From NCBI GenBank assembly GCA_050251715.1, contig JBFWMG010000005.1, positions 1 through 64,000 of the forward strand: 64,000 bases of DNA. The letters are read 5' to 3'. Positions 46,225 to 55,228 of this stretch are shown here, one piece after another. Made by a program: the position numbers and the translations under genes. The notes beneath the pieces are model-generated. The model was not told the origin of the DNA. It saw only the letters and a program-made list of their open reading frames with translations, and searched no databases. The first letter of the stretch is position 1; each line of letters starts with the position of its first letter. This DNA comes from JBFWMG01 sp050251715. GTDB lineage: Bacteria > Desulfobacterota > Desulfovibrionia > Desulfovibrionales > Desulfovibrionaceae.

Positions 46225-47373
46225 GGTGCCGATTATCTGACCCATAAAGAGCTGGCGCGGCTCATCGGGGTCTCGGAAACCACCATCAAGAACTACCGGC
46301 GCAAATTCGCCGCCTATCTGCCCATCAAGGCCCACGGCAAGCCCATCAAGCTCATGCCCCAGGCCGCCGACGTATGCGCCCGCATCCACCGCTGCTTCAT
46401 GCAGGGGCTTTCCGTGCCCGAAACACGGGACCGGCTCGCGGAGCGCTATCCCAACGCCGCGCCGCCGCGCAAACGCACCGCCAAAGCCGACCCCGATGCC
46501 CTGCACGCCCTGGCCCACGACCTGGACACCCTGATCCAGGCCCAAACCCGCACCGCCGAGCGGCTTGACGCCTTGTGCGACCTGCTCGCCACGGCCACGG
46601 CCAGGCATGACGCCGCCGACGCGGACCTGGCCGAAACCCTGCGCGACATGCTCGCTGCCCTCGCCGCCTTGGCCGCCGCCCCCCCGGTCGAAAACGCCCC
46701 GGCCCCCACCGGCCACGGCGCGTCAGCCGCGCCGCCCAACGCGCCACACGACACCCCGCCCGATGCCGCGCCCCACGCCCGCGTGCGCCGCGTCACGGTG
46801 CGCAACACCTTTGGCGACGTGAGCGAATATCTGCTGGAAACCGCTGACCAAACCACCACGGACGCCCCGCCCACCGCGCAACAGCCCTTGCCCCGGCCCG
46901 ACGCGCCCGCCGAACCGGCCGCGTCATCACAGGCTGCGCCTTCACCGGACGCGTTCGCGAGGCCGCAGCCCGACGCATCGCTGCCACCGCCCGCCGACAT
47001 CCGGGATCTGCCCCTGGCCATCCGCGCGGAAGACGACGCGTTTCTGGGCGTGGCGGGCAAGGGATTCGGCCATTTTTCCCTCACCGACCTCCAGGCGCTC
47101 ATCACGGACTCGTTTCCGCCTCCGGCCCACTTCCTCTTCACCTGGGAGCGCGACAACGACGGCATCCGCTTTACCGCCCGGCAGCCCCAGGCCGCGACGC
47201 CGCAGCGCTATGACCTGCGCCTGTCCCGCACCATCACCCCGCGCGGCAACACCGTGGCCGTGGTGCGGGAGCTGCTCGTGGACGCCCGTCCCATGCCCAC
47301 GGCGGCGCTGCACACCTTCATCCGCCAGATGCGCGCCCTGCGCGACGAGCCGCCCGCCCAGCCCGGCGCATGA
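46216..47373 (+). CDS. MerR-like HTH protein with coiled coil and Pro-rich linker
   Basis: A 385-residue predicted DNA-binding protein: HTH (about 8-60, LTHKELARLIGVSETTIKNY), then YLPIKAHGKPIKLMPQAADV, a helical segment (about 100-150), a Pro/Ala linker (about 155-270) with an embedded RRVTVRNTFGDVSEYLLE, and a C-terminal domain (about 275-375, FSLTDLQALITDSFPPP, FLFTWERDNDGIRFTARQP) that I do not recognise. The N-terminal 90 residues are paralogous to the regulator at 35492, and RRVxVR resembles the C-terminal domain of the 33895 protein. GGAAG lies before the ATG. Followed by a bidirectional terminator. Confidence 0.75.
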   Translation: MPIGADYLTHKELARLIGVSETTIKNYRRKFAAYLPIKAHGKPIKLMPQAADVCARIHRCFMQGLSVPETRDRLAERYPNAAPPRKRTAKADPDALHALAHDLDTLIQAQTRTAERLDALCDLLATATARHDAADADLAETLRDMLAALAALAAAPPVENAPAPTGHGASAAPPNAPHDTPPDAAPHARVRRVTVRNTFGDVSEYLLETADQTTTDAPPTAQQPLPRPDAPAEPAASSQAAPSPDAFARPQPDASLPPPADIRDLPLAIRAEDDAFLGVAGKGFGHFSLTDLQALITDSFPPPAHFLFTWERDNDGIRFTARQPQAATPQRYDLRLSRTITPRGNTVAVVRELLVDARPMPTAALHTFIRQMRALRDEPPAQPGA

Positions 47374-47412
47374 CGCCGGGGCCAACCCGGCCCGCCACCC
47401 CGATCCCACAAA

Positions 47413-47436
47413 AAAACCCGGCCTTAGCCGGGTTTT
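47413..47436. terminator. Bidirectional intrinsic terminator
   Basis: 10-bp stem AAAACCCGGC / GCCGGGTTTT with loop CTTA between the convergent HTH and cheW genes; A-run on one side and T-run on the other. Confidence 0.93.
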
Positions 47437-47459
47437 CGCACTGTCTCGGTCGGTTCGGA

Positions 47460-47993
47460 TCAGGCCGGAGCCGTCGCCTCGGCGCCCTGGGCGCAGGCCT
47501 GGGCCGCGCCCATGCCGCCCACAGCCGTCATGGAGGCCAGCTCCTCGGCGGTGAACAGCCTGTCGATGTCCAGGATCATGACGAACCGCTCGTCCAATTC
47601 GCCCATGCCCTTCAGGTAATCGGCCTTGATGCTGGTGCCCATGCGCGGTGCGGGCTGGATCTGCTCCTCGCGCATCTCAATGACTTCCTGCACCGAGTCG
47701 GCCAGCGCGCCAATGGTCGTTTTTTCGCCCTCCAGCAGCACCTCGACGATGATGATGCTGGTAAGAATGGTCTGCTCGGTCATGGCCTTGCCGAATTTTC
47801 GGTTCAGGTCCACCACGGGCACGGCGTTGCCGCGCACGTTGATGATGCCCCGCATATGCTCCGGCGTGCGCGGGATGCGCGTGATGGAGATGAACTCCAG
47901 CACCTCTCGAACGGTAAAGATATCGAGCGCATAGCGCTCCCTGTCCAGGGTGAAGGTCAGATATTGGTTTGCGGCGCGGCGTGGTTCGGCCAT
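47460..47993 (-). CDS. cheW: CheW-like chemotaxis coupling protein
   Basis: A 177-residue adaptor linking chemoreceptors to CheA. The CheW fold runs from QYLTFTLDRERYALDIFTVR, through REVLEFISITRIPRTPEHMR, GIINVRGNAVPVVDLNRKFG to MILDIDRLFTAEE. GGGAG lies 7 nt before ATG 47993. It has an Ala-rich C-terminal tail of about 20 residues. Not adjacent to other che genes; it could serve the receptors at 20860 or 60482. CheV-type fusion is excluded by the absence of a receiver domain. Confidence 0.93.
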   Translation of the reverse strand: MAEPRRAANQYLTFTLDRERYALDIFTVREVLEFISITRIPRTPEHMRGIINVRGNAVPVVDLNRKFGKAMTEQTILTSIIIVEVLLEGEKTTIGALADSVQEVIEMREEQIQPAPRMGTSIKADYLKGMGELDERFVMILDIDRLFTAEELASMTAVGGMGAAQACAQGAEATAPA

Positions 47994-48078
47994 GGTGTTC
48001 TCCCATGTTGTTATGGCATGGAATGTAAGCGCAAACGCGATTCCGATCAAGGGTGGCGGCCACGGTCCTCAAAACACA

Positions 48079-48102
48079 ACGCGCCCGGCGGAGCGGGCGC
48101 GC
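48079..48102 (-). terminator. Probable terminator after the 48127 gene
   Basis: CGCGCCCG / CGGGCGCG stem 25 bp past the stop, followed on the minus strand by a modest TTGTGTTTT run. Confidence 0.5.
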
Positions 48103-48126
48103 AAAAAAGGCAGGAGAAAAGGAGGC

Positions 48127-48966
48127 TCAGACGGCCAGATCGAGCGTCACGCCCACAAATCCGGCCTTGGCGGACGCCGTGTCCGCCATGCCGTTCATGT
48201 CGGCGGCGGCCAGGGCTTGCGTGTCGCCAAAGGTGTCCGCCAGATAGCCGCGCGCCTCTTCCAGGCCGCGCTCAAAGCCGCGCGCGCCGCCCGCCTCGAT
48301 GCCCTGTTGCAGGATGTCGAGCACCGTGTTCGACGCCTCTTCGCCATAGGCCGCCATGACCGAGTCGGCGAAACTCGCGGCCATCTGGGTCAGGGATCCC
48401 CCGCTTGCGCCGCCCACGGCGTAGAACCGCTCGTTCAGGCCGTTGTCAAAATACTCGTTCATGCTGACGTTGAGGTCGGCGTTGAGGTTGTCGATGAGCG
48501 CATCGCCCGCCGCGACCCCATAATTCTTGTCAATGAACTGCAACCCGGCCATGACGCCCTTGGCCATGCCCTCTTCCGTCACCTCGCCGCTGCCCATGTT
48601 CTTGGCCACCACGCTCATGAAGGTGGATGCGGCCTGATCGCCGTAGGCGGAACTGATGAACGCCGCCGTCCTGGACAAGGAGGCCTCAAGGGCCGACGTG
48701 TCCTTGGTTTCCGTGCTGGTGGCCAGGGATTCCGTGGCCGTGGCCGTGGCCGTGGCCATTTCGGACGTCAGGTCGGCAACAGGGGCCGTTGTGCCGATCC
48801 TGCTGATGATGTCTTCGGCAAAGCCCTGGATGCCGCTTGACCCGGAGTCGGCACTGTTGGAGAAACGCGAGGCAACGCTGTTGTCCGCCTCGGCCCGCCG
48901 CGCGGCGACACCGAAGTGGGAGGTCAGCGTCATGGCGCTGTAGCTGTTGTATCCGTTCACTTGCAT
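48127..48966 (-). CDS. Protein of unknown function with internal duplication
   Basis: A 279-residue, Ala/Ser-rich acidic protein without signal peptide or transmembrane helix. It begins MQVNGYNSYSAMTLTSHFG. Residues about 75-90 are an Ala-Thr repeat (ATATATES) encoded by four GTGGCC-type hexamers (48734-48757). Two similar segments, AAFISSAYGDQAASTFMSVV (about 100) and SFADSVMAAYGEEASNTVLD (about 195), suggest an internal duplication. I do not recognise the family; similar N-termini occur in flagellar or surface-associated hypothetical proteins, which is a weak hint only. Monocistronic. Confidence 0.6.
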   Translation of the reverse strand: MQVNGYNSYSAMTLTSHFGVAARRAEADNSVASRFSNSADSGSSGIQGFAEDIISRIGTTAPVADLTSEMATATATATESLATSTETKDTSALEASLSRTAAFISSAYGDQAASTFMSVVAKNMGSGEVTEEGMAKGVMAGLQFIDKNYGVAAGDALIDNLNADLNVSMNEYFDNGLNERFYAVGGASGGSLTQMAASFADSVMAAYGEEASNTVLDILQQGIEAGGARGFERGLEEARGYLADTFGDTQALAAADMNGMADTASAKAGFVGVTLDLAV

Positions 48967-49072
48967 GGCGTTTCCTGGGGCCGAGCACGTACCCCTTCCT
49001 CTCTCGTATCGGCCTCCCGCAATAATTCTTTAGGATTTTTTCCGCATTTTTCCATTATTTCAGACCAGGACG

Positions 49073-49107
49073 CAAAAAAAAGCCCGCCCTGTCGCCAGGG
49101 CGGGCTT
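49073..49107 (-). terminator. Terminator of the glutamate synthase operon
   Basis: On the minus strand, GCCCGCCCTG / CAGGGCGGGC stem (49082-49105) followed by a run of eight T residues (complement of A at 49074-49081). Confidence 0.93.
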
Positions 49108-49164
49108 GGGATATCACTCTTCCCCGAAGCTGCTGCGCACGGTGGCGGCAACAGCCCATCCGGG

Positions 49165-51498
49165 CTAGCCCAGGGGGGTGTTTTCGGACATGGCCCAGAT
49201 GCCGCACGGGCAACCGCCCGCGCAGAAGCCGCAGCCAATGCACTTGTCGGGATCGGAAACCATCTCAAATCCCTTGCCGCCCGACACGGCGACGCGGGAA
49301 ATGGCGCCCTCGGGGCACAGGGCCACGCACAGGCCGCAGTCCATGCACGAGCCGCACGACGAGCACTGGTCGGCGCACACCTGCTCATCCTTGAACTCGG
49401 TGATGCGCGGATCGTAATACTCAAGCGTCATGCGTGCGTAATCAACCATCTTGCGCGGATCGGACACGGGACGCTTGCCCTCGAGTATTTCACAGATGGA
49501 ATCCGCCGCGCGGCGGCCCATGCCGATGGCGTTGGTCAGCAGGCCCGGGCGCACGATGTCGCCGATGGCGAAGACCTTGGGATCCGTGGTCTGGAACAGC
49601 TCGTTGACCTTCACGTGGCCGCGTTCCAGGGCGATGGATTCGGGCAGGTATTCGGTGCTGGGCGCGTCGCCGATGGACACGAGCACGGTATCCGCCGGGA
49701 TGAGCTCGCCGTTGGTGAGCACCACGCCCTCGTCCGTGATCTCCTTGGTGAAGCAGGGCCAGCGGAAGGTGGCGCCCACGCGCTCGGCCTCTTCCTTTTC
49801 CTTGCCGAATGCGGCGGGCTTCTGGATGTCGATGAGCGTGATGCTCTCGGCGCCCACGCGGGCCGCCTCGGTGGCCACGTCGCAACCCACGTTGCCCGCG
49901 CCGATGATGACCACGCGCTTGCCCACCGTGGCCTCGCCCGCCTTGGCGGCGCGCAGGAAGGTGAGGGCGGGCACGAGCTTTTCCTTGCCGGGCACGGGCA
50001 GCACGCGCGGATGCTGCGCGCCTGTGGCCAGGACCATGAAGTCGAAGTCGCCCTTGAGCTGTTCGAACTCCTCGCGGTTCATCTGGCGCTTGAGATGCAC
50101 GTGGGGCAGCACCTTGCGCACGCGCTTGAGCTCGGCGTCCAGCACCTCCTTGGGGATGCGCTCCGCCGGAATGGCCGTGGCCATCTTGCCGCCCAGGATT
50201 TTTTCCATGTCGTAGATGACGGCCTCATGCCCCTTGAGGCGCAGCTGCCAGGCCACGGAAATGCCCGCCACGCCGCCGCCGATGACCGCCACGCGCTTGC
50301 CCGACAGTTCGGGCAGCTGCGGCGGCTTGGAGGACACGCCCTTGCGGCCCAGCACCGTGATGTCCACGGCCGCGAGGTTCTGGGTGGCGCGGGTGCAGCC
50401 CTGCATGCACAGGTTGGGGCACAGATAGCCGCACACCGAGGCCGGGAACGGGGTGTAGGCCAGCGCCATGTCCACCGCCTCTTCCACCAGCCCGTCGCGC
50501 ACCAGCTGCCACCGCTCCTGCACCGGAATGCCGGTGGGGCAGTTGGACTGGCAGGGCGCCATGTATTTCTTGTTTTCCCACACGGGCACGTAGCGGCGCA
50601 TCTCGCCGGTGACGATGACCGGAATGGGGCTGCGGTCCAGGTCGGTCAGGTCGCCGATCATGCCGCCACGGCCCAGTTCCGCGTCCCACACCTCGGTGTG
50701 GAAGGCCTTGAGGGACCGGCGGGGACGCCCGGTCTTCTCGTAGGGCGAGCGCGCCACGATGAGCTGCCAGTCCTCGCGCACGCCAAGGGTCTTGAGCAGC
50801 TTGGCCTTGCCAATGGCCACCAGGTAGTTCTTGAGGTTTTCCGAGAACCAGGTCCAGGTGTCGTCGTCAATGGGCACGCGCTTGGCGTCGGCCTGGGAAA
50901 AGCCCGCGATGGGGCCGCGGAAGAAGATCTTGCCGCCCACCATGCCCACGCAGGGGCGGAAGCCCAGCACGTTGGAGGGATCCTGGGCCTCGTGGCCGCA
51001 CACCACGGCAATGCCGCCGGCCATGAATTCCGCGAAATAGTCGCCCGCCGAACCCAGGATCCACAGCTCCGGAGCCGGGAAGCGGGGGTTCTGCTTGGTC
51101 ATGGTCATGGCGCGCGCGCCCACGTTGCCCGCGATGAACACCTTGCCCTGGGACATGGCGTTGCAGGTGCCGTTGCTGGCGTTGCCCAGCACCACGATTT
51201 CCGCGCCCGCGTTCAGCCAGCCGGTGTCGTCGCTGGCCGGGCCGTGCAGTTCGATGCGGGTGCCGGGAAACCCCTGCGAGCCCAAACGCTGGCCCGCCGA
51301 CCCCGTGATGGTGACGGTGATGGGCTCCTGCTTGGATATCCAGAGGCGGCCGCCCAGGCCATGCTGGCCATAGGCCTCGATTTCAAGTTCTCTCGCGCCC
51401 TCGGCAACCGCCTGCTGCACCCGCTCTTCCAGAATGCGGGATTCCAGGCGGCAACCGTTTTCGTGGCCGGGTATGCGCGTGACATTCTTCCTTGCCAT
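49165..51498 (-). CDS. Glutamate synthase: GXGXG domain fused to GltD-like FAD/NAD(P)H reductase
   Basis: A 777-residue fusion. Residues about 20-235 are the GXGXG beta-helix normally at the C-terminus of GltB (GQHGLGGRLWISKQEPITVT). A GltD-like part (about 310-690) has Fe-S cysteines (CQSNCPTGIPVQERWQL, CGYLCPNLCMQGC), FAD motif VAVIGGGVAGISVAWQLR and nucleotide motif VVIIGAGNVGCDVATEA. The C-terminus carries ferredoxin clusters (CSSCGSCMDCGLCVALCPEG, CIGCGFCAGGCPCG). It would supply electrons for ammonia assimilation. It is separated from the upstream partner by a 157-bp gap holding a 103-bp repeat. Confidence 0.9.
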   Translation of the reverse strand: MARKNVTRIPGHENGCRLESRILEERVQQAVAEGARELEIEAYGQHGLGGRLWISKQEPITVTITGSAGQRLGSQGFPGTRIELHGPASDDTGWLNAGAEIVVLGNASNGTCNAMSQGKVFIAGNVGARAMTMTKQNPRFPAPELWILGSAGDYFAEFMAGGIAVVCGHEAQDPSNVLGFRPCVGMVGGKIFFRGPIAGFSQADAKRVPIDDDTWTWFSENLKNYLVAIGKAKLLKTLGVREDWQLIVARSPYEKTGRPRRSLKAFHTEVWDAELGRGGMIGDLTDLDRSPIPVIVTGEMRRYVPVWENKKYMAPCQSNCPTGIPVQERWQLVRDGLVEEAVDMALAYTPFPASVCGYLCPNLCMQGCTRATQNLAAVDITVLGRKGVSSKPPQLPELSGKRVAVIGGGVAGISVAWQLRLKGHEAVIYDMEKILGGKMATAIPAERIPKEVLDAELKRVRKVLPHVHLKRQMNREEFEQLKGDFDFMVLATGAQHPRVLPVPGKEKLVPALTFLRAAKAGEATVGKRVVIIGAGNVGCDVATEAARVGAESITLIDIQKPAAFGKEKEEAERVGATFRWPCFTKEITDEGVVLTNGELIPADTVLVSIGDAPSTEYLPESIALERGHVKVNELFQTTDPKVFAIGDIVRPGLLTNAIGMGRRAADSICEILEGKRPVSDPRKMVDYARMTLEYYDPRITEFKDEQVCADQCSSCGSCMDCGLCVALCPEGAISRVAVSGGKGFEMVSDPDKCIGCGFCAGGCPCGIWAMSENTPLG

Positions 51499-51554
51499 AT
51501 ATCATCTCCGAAAGGTTTCGTTCCGGGCACAGGCCCGTATCGTGTGCGTTGGTT

Positions 51555-51657
51555 AGCGCATTGTGACATTGAAGCAATGTTACAGGTTGAGATAATGAAG
51601 CATTATTTCAACAAAATGCATAAGAGCATCTAAACTTTTCCAAAGTTAAGATGCTCT
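51555..51657 (+). repeat. 103-bp palindromic element inside the glutamate synthase operon
   Basis: Single, somewhat diverged copy of the 37347 unit (GTTGAGATAATG-AAG-CATTATTTCAAC core). Its right end, CTCTAG (51654-51659), provides the TAG stop of the minus-strand synthase gene at 51656. It fills most of the 157-bp gap between the second and third genes. Confidence 0.9.
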
Positions 51658-53302
51658 AGACCACGTACCTGATCTTGAGCCGCTCCGCCGCGTGGTAGTC
51701 CGCAATGCCCAGGGCGTCGGACATGCCCACGGGCAGGGAGGTGGACCGGCCAAGGGGGGCCAGGATCTTCTTCATCTCGATGTCAAAGGCCAGGTACATG
51801 TCCACCAGCCGTTCGGCCACCTTTTCCGGATCCAGGCGGCGGTAGAGCCTCGGATCCTGGGAGGTGATGCCCTTGGGGCACACGCCGATGTTGCACACGT
51901 TGCAGCGGTCCACCTCGGCGCCCAGGCAGCCCGCGGCGCTCTGCATGACATACTTGCCCACCTGCACGGCGGACGCGCCGAGCATGATGAGCGCCGCCGC
52001 GTTGGCCGCGATGTTGCCGTTCTTGCCTATGCCGCCGCCCGCGATGATGGGGATTTCGTTCTGCCGCCCCACCTTGCACAGGTTGAGGTAGCAGTCGCGG
52101 ATGTTGGAGGCGATGGGATGCCCCATGGCGTTCATGGACACGTTGTAGGCCGCGCCGGTGCCGCCGTCCTCGCCGTCGATGGCCAGGCCAGCGGCGTAGG
52201 GGTTGCGCACCAGGTTGTTGAGCACGGCGAGCGACGTGGAACTGGCCGAGATCTTGGGATAGACGGGCACGCGGAAGCCCCAGGCCATGGACATGGACTG
52301 GATCATCTTGGCCACGGCTTCCTCGATGGAATACTTGGTCTGATGGGTGGGGGGGCTGGGCAGGCTCACGCCGGCGGGCACGCCCCGGATGGCGGCGATG
52401 AGCTTGTTCACCTTGTACCACATGAGCAGGCCGCCGTCGCCGGGCTTGGCGCCCTGGCCGTACTTGATCTCGATGGCGCAGGGGTCTTCCTTCATCTCCG
52501 GGATGGCGTGGATGATTTCGTCCCAGCCAAAATAGCCCGAGGCGATCTGCAGGATCACGTATTTAAGGAAGCGCGAGCGCAAGAGGCGCGGCGGGCAGCC
52601 ACCCTCGCCCGTGCACATGCGCACGGGCATGCCCATCTCCTCGTTCAGGTAGGCCACGCCCATCTGCAACCCTTCCCACATGTTGGGGGAGAGCGCGCCA
52701 AAGCTCATGCCGCCGATAATGAGCGGATAGATGGGCTTGACCGGGGGCATCCAGCCGTTGTCCATGAAGGTGGCGAGCCCCTGCTCGGGCGGCATGACGC
52801 GGCCCAGCGTGGTGCGGATCTCGAACTCGTGGCGGCCCGCGTCGAGCGCCGGGTCGGTGAGCATGGAGATGCGGATGAACTTGATCTGGTCCAGAAGGCT
52901 ATGCGTATCGTTGCGCCTGCCGCCCCTGGTGCGGGGCTGGCCGCCACGATTGCGCTGGAACTCCAGGGTGCTGGTGGGTTCGGTGGCGCGCATGGGCTTG
53001 ATGGCGTTGTTGGGGCAGACCATGTTGCACATGCCGCAGCCGATGCAGGCATAGGCCGCGTCGGCGCGCTGGCGGATGCCATGGTACACGGAATAGCTGT
53101 TGGACGGCTTTTCCGCGCCCTTGAGGCCGCCGGGCAGGTTGCGCAGCTCGCGCTTGCGGTGCACGCCCAGCTCTATGGCGCTGACCGGGCACACGGAGGT
53201 GCAGCTGCCGCACAGGGTACAGGCGTCCCTTTTCCAGTCGATCTGCCAGGGCAGATCCTTGATGCTTAGCGTGGACGGGGCAATGGTTCGTCTTGCCGAC
53301 AT
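51656..53302 (-). CDS. Glutamate synthase FMN/Fe-S core subunit
   Basis: A 548-residue protein. Two [4Fe-4S] ferredoxin motifs open it (CTLCGSCTSVCPVSAIE and CIGCGMCNMVCPNNAIK). The FMN-binding synthase barrel of GltB follows (IGGMSFGALSPNMWEGLQMG, IDGEDGGTGAAY, IIAGGGIGKNGNIAANAAAL) with the cluster cysteines in CNVCNIGVCPKGITSQDP. This is the central GltB domain as a separate chain, the archaeal-type organisation also seen in Desulfovibrio. The start at 53302 (GGGAGG, spacing 7) lies inside the glutaminase gene's 3' end. The stop codon falls at the border of a 103-bp repeat. Confidence 0.94.
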   Translation of the reverse strand: MSARRTIAPSTLSIKDLPWQIDWKRDACTLCGSCTSVCPVSAIELGVHRKRELRNLPGGLKGAEKPSNSYSVYHGIRQRADAAYACIGCGMCNMVCPNNAIKPMRATEPTSTLEFQRNRGGQPRTRGGRRNDTHSLLDQIKFIRISMLTDPALDAGRHEFEIRTTLGRVMPPEQGLATFMDNGWMPPVKPIYPLIIGGMSFGALSPNMWEGLQMGVAYLNEEMGMPVRMCTGEGGCPPRLLRSRFLKYVILQIASGYFGWDEIIHAIPEMKEDPCAIEIKYGQGAKPGDGGLLMWYKVNKLIAAIRGVPAGVSLPSPPTHQTKYSIEEAVAKMIQSMSMAWGFRVPVYPKISASSTSLAVLNNLVRNPYAAGLAIDGEDGGTGAAYNVSMNAMGHPIASNIRDCYLNLCKVGRQNEIPIIAGGGIGKNGNIAANAAALIMLGASAVQVGKYVMQSAAGCLGAEVDRCNVCNIGVCPKGITSQDPRLYRRLDPEKVAERLVDMYLAFDIEMKKILAPLGRSTSLPVGMSDALGIADYHAAERLKIRYVV

Positions 53303-54396
53303 ATGCGTACCTCCCGGCATTCGGGGCCGATGATGGCGGTGTCAAGGTGCATGGGCTGAAAGTCAGCCGACTTGTCACGATCCGGGATGGCGGCGTCAAG
53401 GCCGCAGATCTCGGAGGAAAAGGCGTAGAGGCCGGGCTTGCCGCCCACAACGCCGGGACGCAGCTTCTTGCGGTCCTGCACCATGAACATGGTTTCGTCG
53501 GCCAGGCAGCCGATGACGCAGTTGGGACCGTCGATGATGAGCTTGCGGCAGATGTTCTTGATATGGGCCAGCATCTTGCCGTCGGGGTGGTCGGCCAGTT
53601 CGCCGTCCGCCAACGGGGTGATGACGTGCTTGTAGAATTCGAGACCCAGGCCGAGCTTCTTGGTCATGAAGTGCAGGATGTGGGTAAAGACCTCGGAGTC
53701 GGACTGGTAGCCGCGATAGCCCAGCACGCCGCGCGATTCGAGGAATTCGCGGATGGGCACGAAGGCGGTGTTCTCGCCGTTGGTCATGGAGGCCACGCCC
53801 TGGATGAAGAAGGGATGGCAGGCGTAGAGATTGATGGCGTAGTTGGTGTTCTGCCTGCCCTGGGCCATGATGCGCCGCGCGGTGATGCCGGCCTTTTCGA
53901 TGCCCAGATATTGGCCCACGGCCATGGGGTCGCCCAGTTCCTTGATAAGGACCGCATTGGGCCAGAAGCTGAAGGCGATCAGGTCGCCGGACTCCTCGCC
54001 CATGGCGCGCAGGTCGAGGCGCATGCCCAGCAGCGCGAGTTCGCGGTCTTCCTGCGCGAGCAGCTCCCACCCCTTGGGCGGGGTGTAGGCGCGTATAAGG
54101 TAATGGTCGCGCTTGGGCGTGCCCTCGGGCGGGGTGCCGGGCACCTCCAGGCGCACGGTGCGCTTTTCCTTGAAGCCCTTGGCGGCCATGAATTCATCGA
54201 GGCGCACAAGGCCCGCGTCGGTAAAGATACCGGTCAGGATGGGATGGTCGGGTACGTCTTCAAACGGTCCACCCAGGCCCGAAAGGAACAGGCCGACACC
54301 CGAGCCGTCATGACCTTCCTTCATGACGTTCAGGGCTTCGACGGCCCGCATGGGGGACACGGGAGTGGTGCTTGTCATGGCGAACAAACGGCACAT
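53266..54396 (-). CDS. Glutamate synthase glutaminase subunit (class II amidotransferase)
   Basis: A 376-residue protein equal to the N-terminal glutaminase domain of GltB. It starts MCRLFAM, so initiator Met removal leaves the nucleophilic Cys. Other class II elements are MKEGHDGSGVGLF, GRQNTNYAINLY and GYRGYQSDSEV. It would release ammonia from glutamine for the downstream synthase chain. GGGAG is about 10 nt upstream. It is the first gene of the three-gene operon and overlaps the second by 37 bp, supporting stoichiometric production. Confidence 0.92.
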   Translation of the reverse strand: MCRLFAMTSTTPVSPMRAVEALNVMKEGHDGSGVGLFLSGLGGPFEDVPDHPILTGIFTDAGLVRLDEFMAAKGFKEKRTVRLEVPGTPPEGTPKRDHYLIRAYTPPKGWELLAQEDRELALLGMRLDLRAMGEESGDLIAFSFWPNAVLIKELGDPMAVGQYLGIEKAGITARRIMAQGRQNTNYAINLYACHPFFIQGVASMTNGENTAFVPIREFLESRGVLGYRGYQSDSEVFTHILHFMTKKLGLGLEFYKHVITPLADGELADHPDGKMLAHIKNICRKLIIDGPNCVIGCLADETMFMVQDRKKLRPGVVGGKPGLYAFSSEICGLDAAIPDRDKSADFQPMHLDTAIIGPECREVRICRQDEPLPRPR

Positions 54397-54447
54397 GGTA
54401 TGTATTCTCCCTTGTGATGGTATAGAGCGAAAAAGTACGGAAAGCGG

Positions 54448-54534
54448 TCATAATGGGAAAGGCCGGATTAGTCAAAAACCGCAACCGTGTCCGCCCACTT
54501 GGGGCTGATTGATTGGTTAATTATAAATATTAAC
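54448..54534 (-). promoter_or_regulatory. Candidate glutamate synthase operon promoter region
   Basis: On the minus strand, TTGACT (54475-54470), a 16-bp spacer and TTATGA (54453-54448). Further upstream is a TATAAT (54525-54520) within a GTTAAT-N7-ATTAAC palindrome (54516-54534) that might be an operator. Confidence 0.45.
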
Positions 54535-55228
54535 TGGTTACGCCAAAGCGGCCCGGGTCACAGGCATTCGGATTTGGACGTGGCGAAGCGGTTTTCGAGC
54601 TGTTTTCTTTTTTATAACATGCTTGATTTTATGTATTTTAATTTTTTTGGCATTTTTTGGTAAAAAACTTCATTTTTGCAAGAAAAAGGTGCCTGGGCAG
54701 CCCTGTTTTCATGGACGCAACCGTGGCCGGACAGGGAATTGCCAGGAAACAAAAACCGAATCCTGAGGAGTTACAAAGAATAAGCGGAATAAGAGTAATT
54801 CACGAAAATGCAAACAGACCGGGCCATGTAGCGAAAGCCATTGACCGGGACAGAAAAAACATCGCCCACCGCCATGCCGCGCCGCACAATCTTTTGCCTG
54901 CCGCGCGTATCGCGGCGTGGCGGCGCCACAACCCGTGCCTGCGGCCAGCACGGCCTCCCCCTTGCATCACCCGCCCACTGCGGCTCCATCATGCCAAGCC
55001 GCTTCGGCCACGCATCGGGTCAGACGTACCGGGCCAGATGGCCGCCCACCCGTGCGGCCGCCCCACCCGTGCGGGTACACCCCGGGCTCCTCCGTGCGCG
55101 CCCCTTGGCCCTCGCCGCGCCCCCCCGGCCCGCGCTTCGGACAAGCGGGCGTCTCATCGCCACCCGCCACACGGGACCGTCCGGACAGGCACGCGCCTCG
55201 GCATGGGCGGCCATGGGGGCCGCGCCGC
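54535..55228. other. Gene-free interval with an AT-rich island
   Basis: 54600-54690 is strikingly AT-rich (runs of T and A) in high-GC surroundings. The following 150 bp are purine-rich and the rest is C-rich. Several long ORFs cross it, but none looks like a real protein. No RNA gene was recognised. Confidence 0.5.

Noticed and set aside
48916..51633. 905-residue plus-strand ORF antisense to glutamate synthase
   Set aside because: Shadow of the GXGXG-GltD fusion gene; it also runs into the 103-bp repeat at its 3' end.
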